From the NCBI RefSeq assembly GCF_001461695.1, contig NZ_AUTC01000024.1, forward strand, positions 158,396-222,395: 64,000 nucleotides of DNA, given 5' to 3'. The notes under the pieces are model-generated. The model had not been told where the DNA came from. It made no database searches and saw only the letters and a list, made by a program, of their open reading frames with translations. The DNA comes from Sinorhizobium fredii USDA 205 (GTDB lineage: Bacteria; Pseudomonadota; Alphaproteobacteria; Rhizobiales; Rhizobiaceae). Shown here in pieces: positions 27,050 to 36,200 of the stretch. Numbering within the stretch: position 1 is the stretch's first letter; every line of letters starts with the position of its first letter. The translations under genes were made by a program, and so were the position numbers.

Positions 27050-27484
27050 TCACACGCTATGTGCGAGGGGATCGGCCGGCACCAGCCCGTCCAGTTCCGG
27101 GAGCAACACGACGCTCTCCTGCTCCTTCGGATCTGTCCGGGTGATGACCGCCGTACAAGGACTGTCGGAAAGGTTGGCGGGCATATGCGGCACGCCAGCC
27201 GGGATGTAGAGCATTTCCCCGGCCTTGACGATCACGTGCTCTTCGAGCCGGTCGCCGAACCAGGTGTAGGCTTCGCCGGCGAGCACATAGATCGCTGTCT
27301 CGTGGCTCTCGTGCAGATGCGCCTTGGCGCGCGCGCCGGGCGGCATGGTGACGAGATGCATGCAGATGCCGGTGGAGCCCACTGTCTCCGCGGCGATGCC
27401 TTCGAAATAATTGAGTCCCTGCTTGCCGGCATAGCCGCTGCCCGGCCGCACCACGCGACAGCCAGGATTGGATGATCGAGACAT
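27050..27484 (-). CDS. Cupin-domain protein
   Basis: Small single-domain cupin of 144 residues. Cupin motif 1 appears as PPGARAKAHLHESHETAIYVLAGEA (about residues 45-70, metal-binding histidines) and motif 2 as GEMLYIPAGVPHMPAN near 95. It could bind a metal and act as an isomerase, dioxygenase or ligand-binding protein; the substrate is unknown. The ATG at 27484 follows GGAGAACGGTC. It lies between dihydropyrimidinase (convergent, 22 bases) and a divergent ABC transporter operon, suggesting a role in pyrimidine or hydantoin use, but this is inference only. Confidence 0.82.
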   Translation of the reverse strand: MSRSSNPGCRVVRPGSGYAGKQGLNYFEGIAAETVGSTGICMHLVTMPPGARAKAHLHESHETAIYVLAGEAYTWFGDRLEEHVIVKAGEMLYIPAGVPHMPANLSDSPCTAVITRTDPKEQESVVLLPELDGLVPADPLAHSV

Positions 27485-27605
27485 GACCGTTCTCCAGAAT
27501 TCGCTGAAAAACCTTGACAAAGAGCCTTCTGCGGCAAATCCGCGATTGCATGTTGCCGGCCCGAATAGCAGTCTGGCACAGACAAATGACAATGAGAATC
27601 CATCC

Positions 27606-28397
27606 ATGACATCCAGTCCCGCCTCCGTGGTCTCGGCCCGAAATCTCGGCCTGACGTTTCAGACCAGCGACGGGCCGGTCAATGCGCTGACGGGCGTGAA
27701 TCTTGACGTGGCGAAGGGCGACTTCGTCTCCTTCATCGGCCCTTCCGGCTGCGGAAAGACAACGTTTCTGCGCATCATCGCCGACCTCGAGAAGCCGACC
27801 GCCGGCGCGATCGCCGTCAACGGCATGACGCCGGAGGAGGCCCGCCACAACCGCGCCTATGGCTACGTGTTCCAGGCGGCAGCGCTCTATCCGTGGCGGA
27901 CGATCGAAAAGAACATCGCACTCCCCCTCGAGATCATGGGTTACGCGAAGGACGAGCAGAAAGCTCGCCTCGAACGGACACTGGAGCTCGTCAACCTCAC
28001 GGGCTTCGGCAAGAAATACCCGTGGCAGCTTTCCGGCGGCATGCAGCAGCGGGCGTCGATCGCTCGTGCTCTCGCCTTCGACGCCGATCTTCTCCTGATG
28101 GACGAGCCCTTCGGCGCCCTCGACGAAATCGTCCGTGACCACCTGAACGAACAGCTCCTCAAGCTCTGGGCGCGAACCGACAAGACGATCTGTTTCGTCA
28201 CCCACTCGATTCCGGAGGCCGTCTATCTCTCGACCAAGATCGTCGTCATGAGTCCTCGGCCGGGCCGCGTCACCGACATCATCGAATCGACGCTGCCGAG
28301 GGAACGCCCCCTCGGCATCCGCGAAACGCCGGAGTTTTTGGAAATAGCCCATCGGGTGCGCGAGGGGCTGAGAGCGGGGCATAGCTATGATGAATAG
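27606..28397 (+). CDS. ABC transporter ATP-binding protein, NitT/TauT family
   Basis: ATPase of 263 residues related to TauB/SsuB/ThiZ. Walker A GPSGCGKTT near residue 43, signature LSGGMQQRASIARAL near 140, Walker B LLLMDEPFGALDE near 160 and a C-terminal regulatory stretch with VMSPRPGRVTDII. The frame extends to 27468 upstream but overlaps the divergent cupin gene; the ATG at 27606 fits the family N-terminus. It forms an importer with the two permeases and the NMT1-type binding protein downstream. A 374-base stretch carrying an inverted-repeat element and a DUF559 remnant separates it from the first permease gene. Pyrimidine or precursor import is inferred from context. Confidence 0.88.
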   Translation: MTSSPASVVSARNLGLTFQTSDGPVNALTGVNLDVAKGDFVSFIGPSGCGKTTFLRIIADLEKPTAGAIAVNGMTPEEARHNRAYGYVFQAAALYPWRTIEKNIALPLEIMGYAKDEQKARLERTLELVNLTGFGKKYPWQLSGGMQQRASIARALAFDADLLLMDEPFGALDEIVRDHLNEQLLKLWARTDKTICFVTHSIPEAVYLSTKIVVMSPRPGRVTDIIESTLPRERPLGIRETPEFLEIAHRVREGLRAGHSYDE

Positions 28398-28409
28398 CTG
28401 TTGTGTTTT

Positions 28410-28607
28410 GACCCCTCCCCAGCCCCTCCCCACAAGGGGGAGTGGCTTGGTCGCGTATGCCGCTCGCTTGAACTCCAATCTTACGCGGCGCAGCCTTTCG
28501 GGAAAGCAATTCCGTATCACCTCTGGGTGGCTTGCCGATGACGGTGCGGCTTGGGCCTCCCTCCCCCTTGTGGGGAGGGTGGTGAGCGCAGCGAACCGGG
28601 AGGGGTC
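28410..28607. repeat. 198-bp element with nested terminal inverted repeats (MITE-like)
   Basis: The outer ends are GACCCCTCCC (28410-28419) and GGGAGGGGTC (28598-28607). Inside them a 19-base arm at 28424-28442 is repeated as its exact reverse complement at 28561-28579. About 118 bases lie between the arms. No transposase is encoded. The CCCCTCCCCACAAGGGGGAG-type core is familiar from rhizobial intergenic repeats. It lies between an ATPase and a permease gene of one transporter operon. Confidence 0.75.
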
Positions 28608-28617
28608 TTCGGCACAC

Positions 28618-28779
28618 TCAAACATCGACCCGAAGATCAGACAACGCGCCAAGAAACTCCGCACTGAAATGACCAAGGCCGAAGCAGCGATGTGGAACAT
28701 GCTGCGCGATCTTCGCCCCCTGGGCGCGCGTTTCCGCAGAGAAACGCCTCTTCCGACCGGCGGAGGCGACCATGCATAA
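28618..28779 (+). pseudogene. N-terminal remnant of a DUF559 endonuclease-like gene
   Basis: The plus-strand frame here reads KIRQRAKKLRTEMTKAEA, then MWNMLRDLRPLGARFRRETP, which matches the start of DUF559 (Vsr/endonuclease-like) proteins. Those normally continue with an IGPYIVDF-like core and catalytic residues, absent here because the frame stops at 28779 inside the next gene's start. No start codon is evident other than read-through from the repeat. It is interpreted as a fragment left beside the repeat element. The 3' end supplies the GGAGG ribosome site of the following permease. Confidence 0.6.
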
Positions 28780-29656
28780 GCCAAGCTTCCTCCGAGACAA
28801 GCTGCTTCCGATCAGCACCGTCGTCGCGATCCTGATCGTCGTGTGGTATGTCGCCGCCATCTTCTTGAACACGCCTTTCGAGCGCGACACGGCGGCACGC
28901 GCCGGCACCGAGATTGGATTCTCCGACATCGTCAGGAACACGATGGCGCAAGAAAGGCCCGTCTTACCGGCACCGCACCAGGTGATTGCCGAGATCTGGG
29001 ACACGACCGTCAACAAGCCGATCACGTCGAAGCGCAGCCTCGTCTACCACGCCTGGATCACGCTCTCCGCCACCCTGCTCGGCTTCGGCATCGGCGCAGC
29101 GCTCGGCGTGCTCCTCGCCGTCGGCATCGTCCACAATCGCGCCATGGACCGCTCGCTGATGCCCTGGGTGATCGCCAGCCAGACGATACCGATCCTGGCG
29201 ATCGCGCCGATGATCATCGTCGTCTTGAACGCCATCGGCATTGCCGGCCTGTTGCCGAAGGCACTGATCTCCACCTATCTGTCGTTCTTCCCGGTCGTGG
29301 TCGGCATGGTCAAGGGCCTGCGTAGTCCCGAAACGATCCAGCTCGATCTGATGCATACCTATAATGCCTCGCCGGCCCAGACCTTCTGGAAGCTGCGTTG
29401 GCCCTCCTCCATGCCCTATCTATTCACCTCGCTGAAGGTCGCCGTCGCCATCTCTCTCGTCGGCGCCATTGTCGGCGAACTGCCGACCGGTGCAGTGGCC
29501 GGGCTCGGCGCACGGCTCCTCGCCGGCTCCTATTACGGCCAGACCGTGCAGATCTGGGCAGCGCTGTTCATGGCCGCCGCACTCGCCGCCGTGCTCGTCA
29601 TGATCGTCGGCTTCGCGCACTCCGCCGTCCTGAAGCGCATGGGAGCCAAGCCATGA
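28772..29656 (+). CDS. ABC transporter permease 1, NitT/TauT family
   Basis: Inner-membrane permease of 294 residues with about six transmembrane segments (first at residues 10-30, VVAILIVVWYVAAIF). A periplasmic insert of about 55 residues follows the first helix (FERDTAARAGTEIG). The coupling loop is DLMHTYNASPAQTFWKLRWP near 205, binding the ATPase. The ATG follows GGAGGCGACC. Its TGA overlaps the ATG of the second permease gene (ATGA). Two different permeases per importer are unusual for TauC-type systems but known for some riboflavin and thiamine-precursor relatives. Confidence 0.88.
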   Translation: MHKPSFLRDKLLPISTVVAILIVVWYVAAIFLNTPFERDTAARAGTEIGFSDIVRNTMAQERPVLPAPHQVIAEIWDTTVNKPITSKRSLVYHAWITLSATLLGFGIGAALGVLLAVGIVHNRAMDRSLMPWVIASQTIPILAIAPMIIVVLNAIGIAGLLPKALISTYLSFFPVVVGMVKGLRSPETIQLDLMHTYNASPAQTFWKLRWPSSMPYLFTSLKVAVAISLVGAIVGELPTGAVAGLGARLLAGSYYGQTVQIWAALFMAAALAAVLVMIVGFAHSAVLKRMGAKP

Positions 29657-30522
29657 ACCTTCCCGCTCTCGCCGGCGCCATCCTTTTCTGGCTGATCGCC
29701 TGGGCCCTCAACGAATGGCTGGTCCGCCAGCATTTTACAAACCGCACGCTGGGCAATGCCGCGCGCTTCGCCGTGCCGCTCCTCTTCGGCGTCACGATCC
29801 TCGTCCTGTGGGAAGGCATCGTCCGCGGCTTCGGCGTTCCGTCGGTCCTGCTGCCGGCACCGTCGATGATCTGGGCTCGGCTCGTCAATTCGGTACCGAC
29901 GCTCGCCGCCGATTTCCGCCAGACCTTCCTGAAATCCGTGCTGACCGGCTATGCGCTCGGCTGCGGGCTCGGCTTCCTGGTAGCGATCCTCATCGACCGC
30001 TCGCCCTTCCTCCAGAAGGGTCTGCTGCCGCTCGGCAACTTCGTCTCCGCCCTCCCCGTCATCGGCGTCGCGCCGATCATGGTCATGTGGTTCGGCTTCG
30101 ACTGGCAGTCGAAGGTTGCCGTCGTCGTCATCATGACCTTCTTCCCGATGCTGGTGAACACGGTGTCGGGCCTTGCCGCCGCGAGCCACATGGAGCGCGA
30201 CCTGATGCGCACCTATGCCGCCAGCTGGTGGCAGACGCTCGTCAAGCTGCGGCTGCCGGCCGCCTGGCCTTTCATTTTCAACGCACTGAAGATCAACTCC
30301 ACGCTGGCGCTGATCGGCGCGATCGTGGCCGAATTTTTCGGAACGCCCATTGTCGGCATGGGTTTCCGGATCTCCACGGAAGTGGGGCGCATGAACGTCG
30401 ACATGGTCTGGGCCGAAATCGCCGTCGCGGCGGTGGCTGGCTCCGCCTTCTACGGGATGGTTGCGCTCGTCGAGCGGGCCGTCACCTTCTGGCATCCGTC
30501 CATCCGCATTGGCCGGGGCTGA
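29653..30522 (+). CDS. ABC transporter permease 2, NitT/TauT family
   Basis: Second permease, 289 residues, related to but clearly different from the first. Transmembrane segments begin at ALAGAILFWLIAWAL and FAVPLLFGVTILVLWEG; the coupling loop is DLMRTYAASWWQTLVKLRLP near residue 195. The ATG at 29653 overlaps the stop of permease 1, indicating translational coupling and probably a heterodimeric channel. The longer frame to 29398 is a shadow of permease 1. The binding-protein gene follows after 29 bases. Confidence 0.88.
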   Translation: MNLPALAGAILFWLIAWALNEWLVRQHFTNRTLGNAARFAVPLLFGVTILVLWEGIVRGFGVPSVLLPAPSMIWARLVNSVPTLAADFRQTFLKSVLTGYALGCGLGFLVAILIDRSPFLQKGLLPLGNFVSALPVIGVAPIMVMWFGFDWQSKVAVVVIMTFFPMLVNTVSGLAAASHMERDLMRTYAASWWQTLVKLRLPAAWPFIFNALKINSTLALIGAIVAEFFGTPIVGMGFRISTEVGRMNVDMVWAEIAVAAVAGSAFYGMVALVERAVTFWHPSIRIGRG

Positions 30523-30551
30523 AAATGAGGCAATGATAAGAGGGAACTGAC

Positions 30552-31544
30552 ATGAACAAGAAACTTGCATCTCTGCTGGCAGCGGGCGTCTTTTCGCTTG
30601 CCGCTTTCCATGCCAATGCCGCCGACAAGGTCACGCTGCAGCTGAAATGGGTCACGCAGGCCCAGTTCGCCGGCTACTACGTCGCCAAGGACAAAGGCTT
30701 CTACGAGGAAGAGGGCCTCGACGTCGAGATCAAGCCGGGCGGCCCGGATATTGCCCCGGCCCAGGTGATCGCCGGCGGCGGCGCCGACGTCATCGTCGAC
30801 TGGATGCCTTCCGCGCTGGCCACGCGCGAAAAGGGCGTGGCGCTCGTCAACATTGCCCAGCCCTTCAAGAAATCCGGCATGATGCTCACCTGTCTCAAGG
30901 AGTCCGGCGTGAAGTCCCCCGAGGACTTCAAGGGCAAGACGCTCGGCGTCTGGTTCTTCGGCAACGAATATCCGTTCCTCTCCTGGATGTCGCATCTGAA
31001 GATCCCGACCGATGGCGGGCCGAATGGCGTGACCGTCCTGAAGCAGGGCTTCAACGTCGATCCGCTGATCCAGAAACAGGCCGCCTGCATCTCGACGATG
31101 ACCTACAACGAGTACTGGCAGGTCATCGACGCCGGCATCAAGCCGGAGGATCTCGTCACCTTTAAATATGAAGACCAGGGCGTCGCCACGCTCGAGGACG
31201 GCCTCTACGTGCTTGAGGACAAGCTCAAGGATCCGGCCTTCAAGGAAAGAATGGTGAAGTTCGTCCGCGCCACGATGAAAGGTTGGAAATATGCCGAGGA
31301 GAACCCGGACGAGGCAGCCGATCTCGTGCTCGAGAACGATTCGACCGGTGCCCAGACCGAGAAGCACCAGAAGCGCATGATGGGCGAGATCGCCAAGCTG
31401 ACGGCGGGTTCGAACGGCGCACTCGACGAGGCCGACTTCAAGCGCACCGTCCAGTCGCTGCTCGCCGGCGGTTCCGATCCGGTCATCTCCAAGGAGCCTG
31501 AAGGCGCCTGGACTCACGAGGTTACGGACGCAGCGCTGAAATAA
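30552..31544 (+). CDS. NMT1/ThiY-like periplasmic substrate-binding protein
   Basis: Solute-binding protein of 330 residues. A Sec signal peptide (about residues 1-23, ending HANAA) is followed by the NMT1/ThiY-like core: VTLQLKWVTQAQFAGYYVAKD near 27, GADVIVDWMPSALATREKG near 77 and GKTLGVWFFGNEYPF near 135. The family binds pyrimidine-like ligands (thiamine pyrimidine precursors, riboflavin), which fits a location beside pyrimidine degradation genes. The ATG follows AGAGGGAACTGAC. It is the last gene of the importer operon and is followed by a hairpin. The exact ligand (uracil, thymine, dihydropyrimidine or hydantoin) cannot be told. Confidence 0.87.
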   Translation: MNKKLASLLAAGVFSLAAFHANAADKVTLQLKWVTQAQFAGYYVAKDKGFYEEEGLDVEIKPGGPDIAPAQVIAGGGADVIVDWMPSALATREKGVALVNIAQPFKKSGMMLTCLKESGVKSPEDFKGKTLGVWFFGNEYPFLSWMSHLKIPTDGGPNGVTVLKQGFNVDPLIQKQAACISTMTYNEYWQVIDAGIKPEDLVTFKYEDQGVATLEDGLYVLEDKLKDPAFKERMVKFVRATMKGWKYAEENPDEAADLVLENDSTGAQTEKHQKRMMGEIAKLTAGSNGALDEADFKRTVQSLLAGGSDPVISKEPEGAWTHEVTDAALK

Positions 31545-31570
31545 GCCGTCGCATTGTGGCTAATCTAGGA

Positions 31571-31595
31571 GCGCGCGGCAGTATGCCGCGCGCTT
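31571..31595 (+). terminator. Terminator of the NitT/TauT-type transporter operon
   Basis: A perfect 10-bp stem GCGCGCGGCA / TGCCGCGCGC with a GTA loop, followed by TTCTTG, 26 bases after the binding-protein stop. Confidence 0.72.
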
Positions 31596-31599
31596 CTTG

Positions 31600-32084
31600 C
31601 CGGCCCGTTCCGGTTGTTAAGCTTGCATTTAGCTCGCGTCACTATAGCCTCGCGAAAGACGGCAGATAAAAACATTGAGGCACCATCGCTTCCGGGCTCT
31701 TGTAAGCATTTGCTACCGCGCTTACATAGCCCGGAACGTTTGACTGGAGAGCAGGCGCAGGGAGAAACCGGTTTTCGTTGAAATCGTTTCCTTGAGCAAA
31801 TTTCTCCCACAGCGCCGTGCGTCTTATGAGACGCACAAAGGGCGCTGTGGCATCTTGAAGCGCTGCATATGTCTATCCCTAAATCGGCTACGATTTAAGG
31901 AAGCATGCAGCAGGCCAGCGCCCTCGGTTTGAGACCGTGGCGCCGGACATTTACGAATGCGTGGATCGCGAACGGGCCTGCAACACCGGCGCGGAACACG
32001 CGGGAACAGCATGATTGCAGCCGGATCTTCGCCCTTGATGAATGGCGATGCGGCATGATTTATTTGTGTCAGGACGATAGGCCG
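31600..32084. other. Gene-free stretch between transporter operon and RND genes
   Basis: No convincing gene is seen. The left part has only weak short frames. The middle (31809-31914) holds the paired-hairpin repeat. The right part should contain the promoter of the RND efflux genes; no sigma-70 site or operator could be fixed by eye. Confidence 0.5.
31809..31914. repeat. Paired-hairpin intergenic repeat of rhizobial type
   Basis: The first structure is CCACAGCGCC joined to GTGCGTCT-TATG-AGACGCAC, then AAAG and GGCGCTGTGG, giving an 18-bp interrupted stem. The second, about 12 bases on, pairs GCTGCAT with ATGCAGC around an inner TAAATCG-GCTA-CGATTTA hairpin. This two-hairpin unit resembles an interspersed intergenic repeat seen widely in Rhizobiaceae; copy number cannot be judged from one window. 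Confidence 0.6.
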
Positions 32085-33272
32085 ATGGCTCAGAAACTCC
32101 TCCCTCTTCTCGGCGCGTGTGCAGCGATGACGCTCGGCGCATTTTCGAGCGTTTCGGCCGAGGAGGCCGCAAAACCGCAGCCATCGCAGGTACTGCCGTC
32201 GATCGTCGTTACGGAAGCGGTAGAACGCAAGATCAGCGACCGCATCCTTGCCACCGGCTCGATCGAGGCGGTCGAGGAAACCTATGTCGCACCGCTCGTC
32301 GAGGGCCTGTCCATACGCTCGTTGAATGTCGATGTCGGCGACCAGGTCGAAGAAGGCAGTACGCTTGCTGTTCTCAACGACGACGCGCTGCTCCTGCAGA
32401 AAAGCCAGCTCGAGGCCAATCTCGCCAAGGCGGAGGCCTCGCTAGCGCAACTGAACGCCCAACTCGCAGAGTCCACGGCAAACTCCGAAGAGGCGACGCG
32501 TGTCGCCGATCGCGCCGTACGGCTTTCGGAAAACGGCACTGTCTCGACCGCCGAGGCGGACCGCCTGAAGGCCCTCGCCGCCGCCACGCGCGCCCGCCTT
32601 CGCTCGGCCGAACAATCGGTCGGTGTTGCCAGAGCCGACATCAAGGTTGTCGAGACGCAGATCGACGATATCGACCTCAGGCTCGCCCGCACCGAGGTCA
32701 AGGCGCCGGTGAGCGGCGTGATCTCCGCCAAGAACGCCAAGGTCGGCGCGATTGCCAGCGGCACGGGCGAGCCGCTCTTCGCGATGATCCGCGACGGCGC
32801 GATCGAGATGAAGGCCGACGTCGCCGAGGCGGACATCATCAAGCTTGCCGTCGGGCAATCCGCCACAGTCAAGCTCGCCGGCAGCAGCACGACGGTCGAG
32901 GGCAAGATTCGACTGATCGCGCCGACCGTCGATCCTGATACGCGTCTCGGCAAGGTGCACATCAGCCTTACCGACACGACCGAGGCGCGCGCCGGCATGT
33001 ATGCGAGCGCGGTGGTCACCGTCGAAGAGAAGCAGACGGTCGTTTTGCCGCAAACCGCTGTTACATCTGAAAATGGCAAGACCATCGTCCGCAAGGTCGA
33101 AAACGGCATCGTACACCTGGTCCCTGTCGAGACCGGCATCCAGGACGGGCAGTTCGTCGAGATCCTTTCCGGCCTCAAGCCGGGCGAGCAGGCCGTGGCA
33201 AAGGCCGGCGCCTATGTGCGTGACGGCGATCGGATCAATCCGGTCAAGTCCGACCAGCCGATAACCAATTGA
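32085..33272 (+). CDS. RND efflux periplasmic adaptor (membrane fusion protein)
   Basis: HlyD/AcrA-like adaptor of 395 residues linking an inner-membrane RND pump to an outer-membrane channel. The N-terminal signal peptide (about 1-25, GAFSSVSAEE) is followed by a biotinyl-lipoyl half motif (EGLSIRSLNVDVGDQVEEGSTLAVL), a coiled-coil hairpin (about 105-190, rich in A, E and L), the second lipoyl half (LARTEVKAPVSGVIS) and beta-barrel domains. The ATG at 32085 is chosen for the signal peptide; the frame from 31905 overlaps the upstream repeat. The pump gene follows after 14 bases. No outer-membrane factor is encoded nearby. Substrates are unknown. Confidence 0.9.
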   Translation: MAQKLLPLLGACAAMTLGAFSSVSAEEAAKPQPSQVLPSIVVTEAVERKISDRILATGSIEAVEETYVAPLVEGLSIRSLNVDVGDQVEEGSTLAVLNDDALLLQKSQLEANLAKAEASLAQLNAQLAESTANSEEATRVADRAVRLSENGTVSTAEADRLKALAAATRARLRSAEQSVGVARADIKVVETQIDDIDLRLARTEVKAPVSGVISAKNAKVGAIASGTGEPLFAMIRDGAIEMKADVAEADIIKLAVGQSATVKLAGSSTTVEGKIRLIAPTVDPDTRLGKVHISLTDTTEARAGMYASAVVTVEEKQTVVLPQTAVTSENGKTIVRKVENGIVHLVPVETGIQDGQFVEILSGLKPGEQAVAKAGAYVRDGDRINPVKSDQPITN

Positions 33273-33286
33273 CGGGAACAGAGACC

Positions 33287-36200
33287 ATGAACTTCTCCGC
33301 CTGGTCCATCCGCAATCCGGTCGCGCCGATCCTGGCGTTTTTCGTGCTGGTCGTGCTCGGCTGGCAGTCCTTCAACTCGCTGCCGATCACCCGCTTCCCG
33401 AACATCGACGTGCCGATCGTCTCGATCGTGGTCACGCAAAGCGGAGCCGCGCCTGCCGAACTCGAGACCCAGGTCACCAAGGAAATCGAGGACGCGGTCG
33501 CCGGCATCTCCGGCGTCGACCATATCGAGTCGACGATCACCGACGGCACATCCACCACCGCCGTCATCTTCCGCATGGAAGTGCCGACGACACAGGCGGT
33601 GCAGGACGTCAAGGATGCGATCGACCGTATTCGTGGCGATCTTCCGACCTCGATCGACGAACCGATCGTCTCGAAGGTCGATGTCGAGGGTCAGGCGATC
33701 CAGACTTTCTCGATCTCCTCGCCCGGCATGACGCTCGAGGAGCTCTCTTGGTTCGTCGACGACACGGTCAAGCGCGCCATCCAGGGTCAGAGCGGTATCG
33801 GCCGCGTCGACCGCTATGGCGGGTCCGATCGCGAAGTCCGCATCGAACTCGATGAAGATCGCCTGAACTCCTTCGGAATCACCGCTGCCGACGTTAACGG
33901 CCAGCTCCGCCGCATGAACATGGATCTCGGCTCAGGCCGCGGTCAGGTCGGCGGCAGCGAACAGGCGATCCGCACGCTCGGCGATGCCCGCGATGTTTCC
34001 CAGCTCGCCAATACGATGATCTCGCTGCCGAACGGACGCTTCGTTCGTCTGTCGGAGCTCGGCAAGGTAACCGATACCTACGAGGAGCCGAAGTCGTTCT
34101 CGCGCTTCAACGGCCATCCCGGCGTCACCTTCGCGGTATTCCGCGCCAAGGGCGCGAGCGAAGTCAGCGTCGCCGAAACCGTTGCCAAGACGCTCGACGA
34201 AATCCGCGCCAAGCACCCCGAAGTCACCATCGAGATGGTCGACGATTCGGTTTACTACACCTACGGCAACTACGAAGCGGCAATTCACACGCTGATCGAG
34301 GGCGCGCTTCTCGCCGTCGTCGTCGTGATGCTGTTCCTGCGCAACTGGCGCGCCACGCTGATCTCGGCCGTTGCCCTGCCTCTCTCGGCCATCCCGACCT
34401 TCTGGATCATGGAGCTCCTCGGCTTCTCGCTGAACCTCGTCAGCTTCCTGGCGATGACGCTCGCGACCGGTATCCTGGTCGACGACGCGATCGTGGAGAT
34501 CGAGAACATCGAGCGGCATATCCGCATGGGCAAGTCGCCCTACAAGGCGGCGATCGAGGCGGCCGACGAGATCGGCCTCGCCGTCATCGCCACCACTTTC
34601 ACGATCATCGCCGTTTTCGTGCCCGTCTCCTTCATGCCGGGCATTCCGGGGCAGTATTTCATCCAGTTCGGTCTGACGGTCGCCGTCTCCGTCTTCTTCT
34701 CGCTGCTCGTCGCCCGCCTGATCACGCCGGTGATGGCCGCCTATCTGATGCAGCCGACGGATGTCGGCGGCGGCCATCATGGTGACGACGACAGCGCCAT
34801 CATGAAGTTCTATACCGGCATCATCCGCGTGACGACCCGTTGGCGCTACACGACGCTGCTTGCCGCCATCGGATGCCTCGCCATTTCCGTCTATTTCCTG
34901 TTGCAGGTTCCCGGCAGCTTCCTGCCGCCGGAGGACAATTCGCGCGTCAGCCTGTCGATCGAATTGCCGCCGGATGCGATGCTCGAGGACACGGACCGGA
35001 CGACGACGGAGATCTATAACCGCATCAAGGATATCGATGGCGTCGAGAACGTCTTCGTGCTAGGCGGCGCCTCGCCGAAGGGCGATCTCGAGCTCAGGCG
35101 CGCTGCCGTCACCGTGCTTCTCGAGAAGCTCGACCATTCGCTCGTCAACAAAGTGGTCAACGACGTCATCGGCGGGACGCCGCTGATCGGTGAATACCTG
35201 CCGAAGCTGCCGCCGGCGGGCCGCATCAAGCCACAGTCGCAGATCGAAAAGGAAATCCTCGCTGAGCTTCGATCGATCCCGGACGTCCGGGTCACCAAGC
35301 TCAACGATCGCGGTGAGCGCGATCTGTCGTTCAACCTGCTTTCCAGCAAGGAAGCAGATCTGGACCAGGCCGTGGCCAATCTTGAAGCAAAGCTGCGCAA
35401 GGACCCGCTACTCGCCAATGTCAGCCCTGACGGCGCCCTGCCACGGCCGGAACTGCAGATCCGCCCGCGGGACGAACAGATGTCCCGTCTCGGCATCACG
35501 ACGGCGCAGATATCCGAAGTCATTCGGGTCGCCACGATCGGCGATATCGACGCGTTGCTCACGAAGATTGCGCTGGACGGGCGCCTGATCCCGATCCGGG
35601 TCCAGCTCGATCGCGATTTCCGTACCGATCTGGCAGCAATCCGCAACCTGAAGGTCCAGACAGCCTCCGGTGCCACGGTACCGCTCTCGAGTGTCGCGGA
35701 CATCAACTATGCGGAAGGACCGAGTTCCATCAAGCGCTACGACCGCTATCGTGTTGTGAAGCTCGGCGCCGATCTGCCTGTGGGCGTAGCCCTCGACACG
35801 GCTTCTGCCCGCTTCAAGGAGATCGCCGCGCAAGCCGAGCTGCCGGATACGGTTCAGTTCATCGAGAGCGGCGATGCCGAGGTTCAGGCGGAGATGCAGC
35901 AGAGCTTCGGCAACGCCATGCTCTTGGGCCTGATGATGGTGCTGGTCGTGCTCATCCTGCTGTTCAAAGATGTCATCCAGCCCTTCACCATCCTGTTCTC
36001 GCTGCCGCTGGCGATCGGCGGCGTGGCGGCAGCGCTTATCCTGACGCAGAACGCGCTCTCGATGCCCGTGCTGATCGGCATACTGATGCTGATGGGCATC
36101 GTCACCAAGAACGCCATCCTGCTCGTCGACTTCGGCATCGAGATGATGCACCACGGCATGGACCGGACGCTGGCGATGGTCGAAGCGGGCCGCAAGCGCG

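Noticed and set aside
28387..28779. A 130-codon gene between the ATPase and permease genes
   Set aside because: Its first 75 codons are translation of the inverted-repeat element; only the end resembles DUF559, so it is treated as a repeat plus gene remnant.
27606..31544. Transporter assigned to thiamine precursor uptake
   Set aside because: No thiamine riboswitch or thi gene is seen nearby; context is pyrimidine degradation. Ligand left open.
31642..31836. Minus-strand 64-codon frame upstream of the RND genes
   Set aside because: It starts inside the hairpin loop of the intergenic repeat and has no recognisable domain. It could be a small protein, but support is too weak to call.
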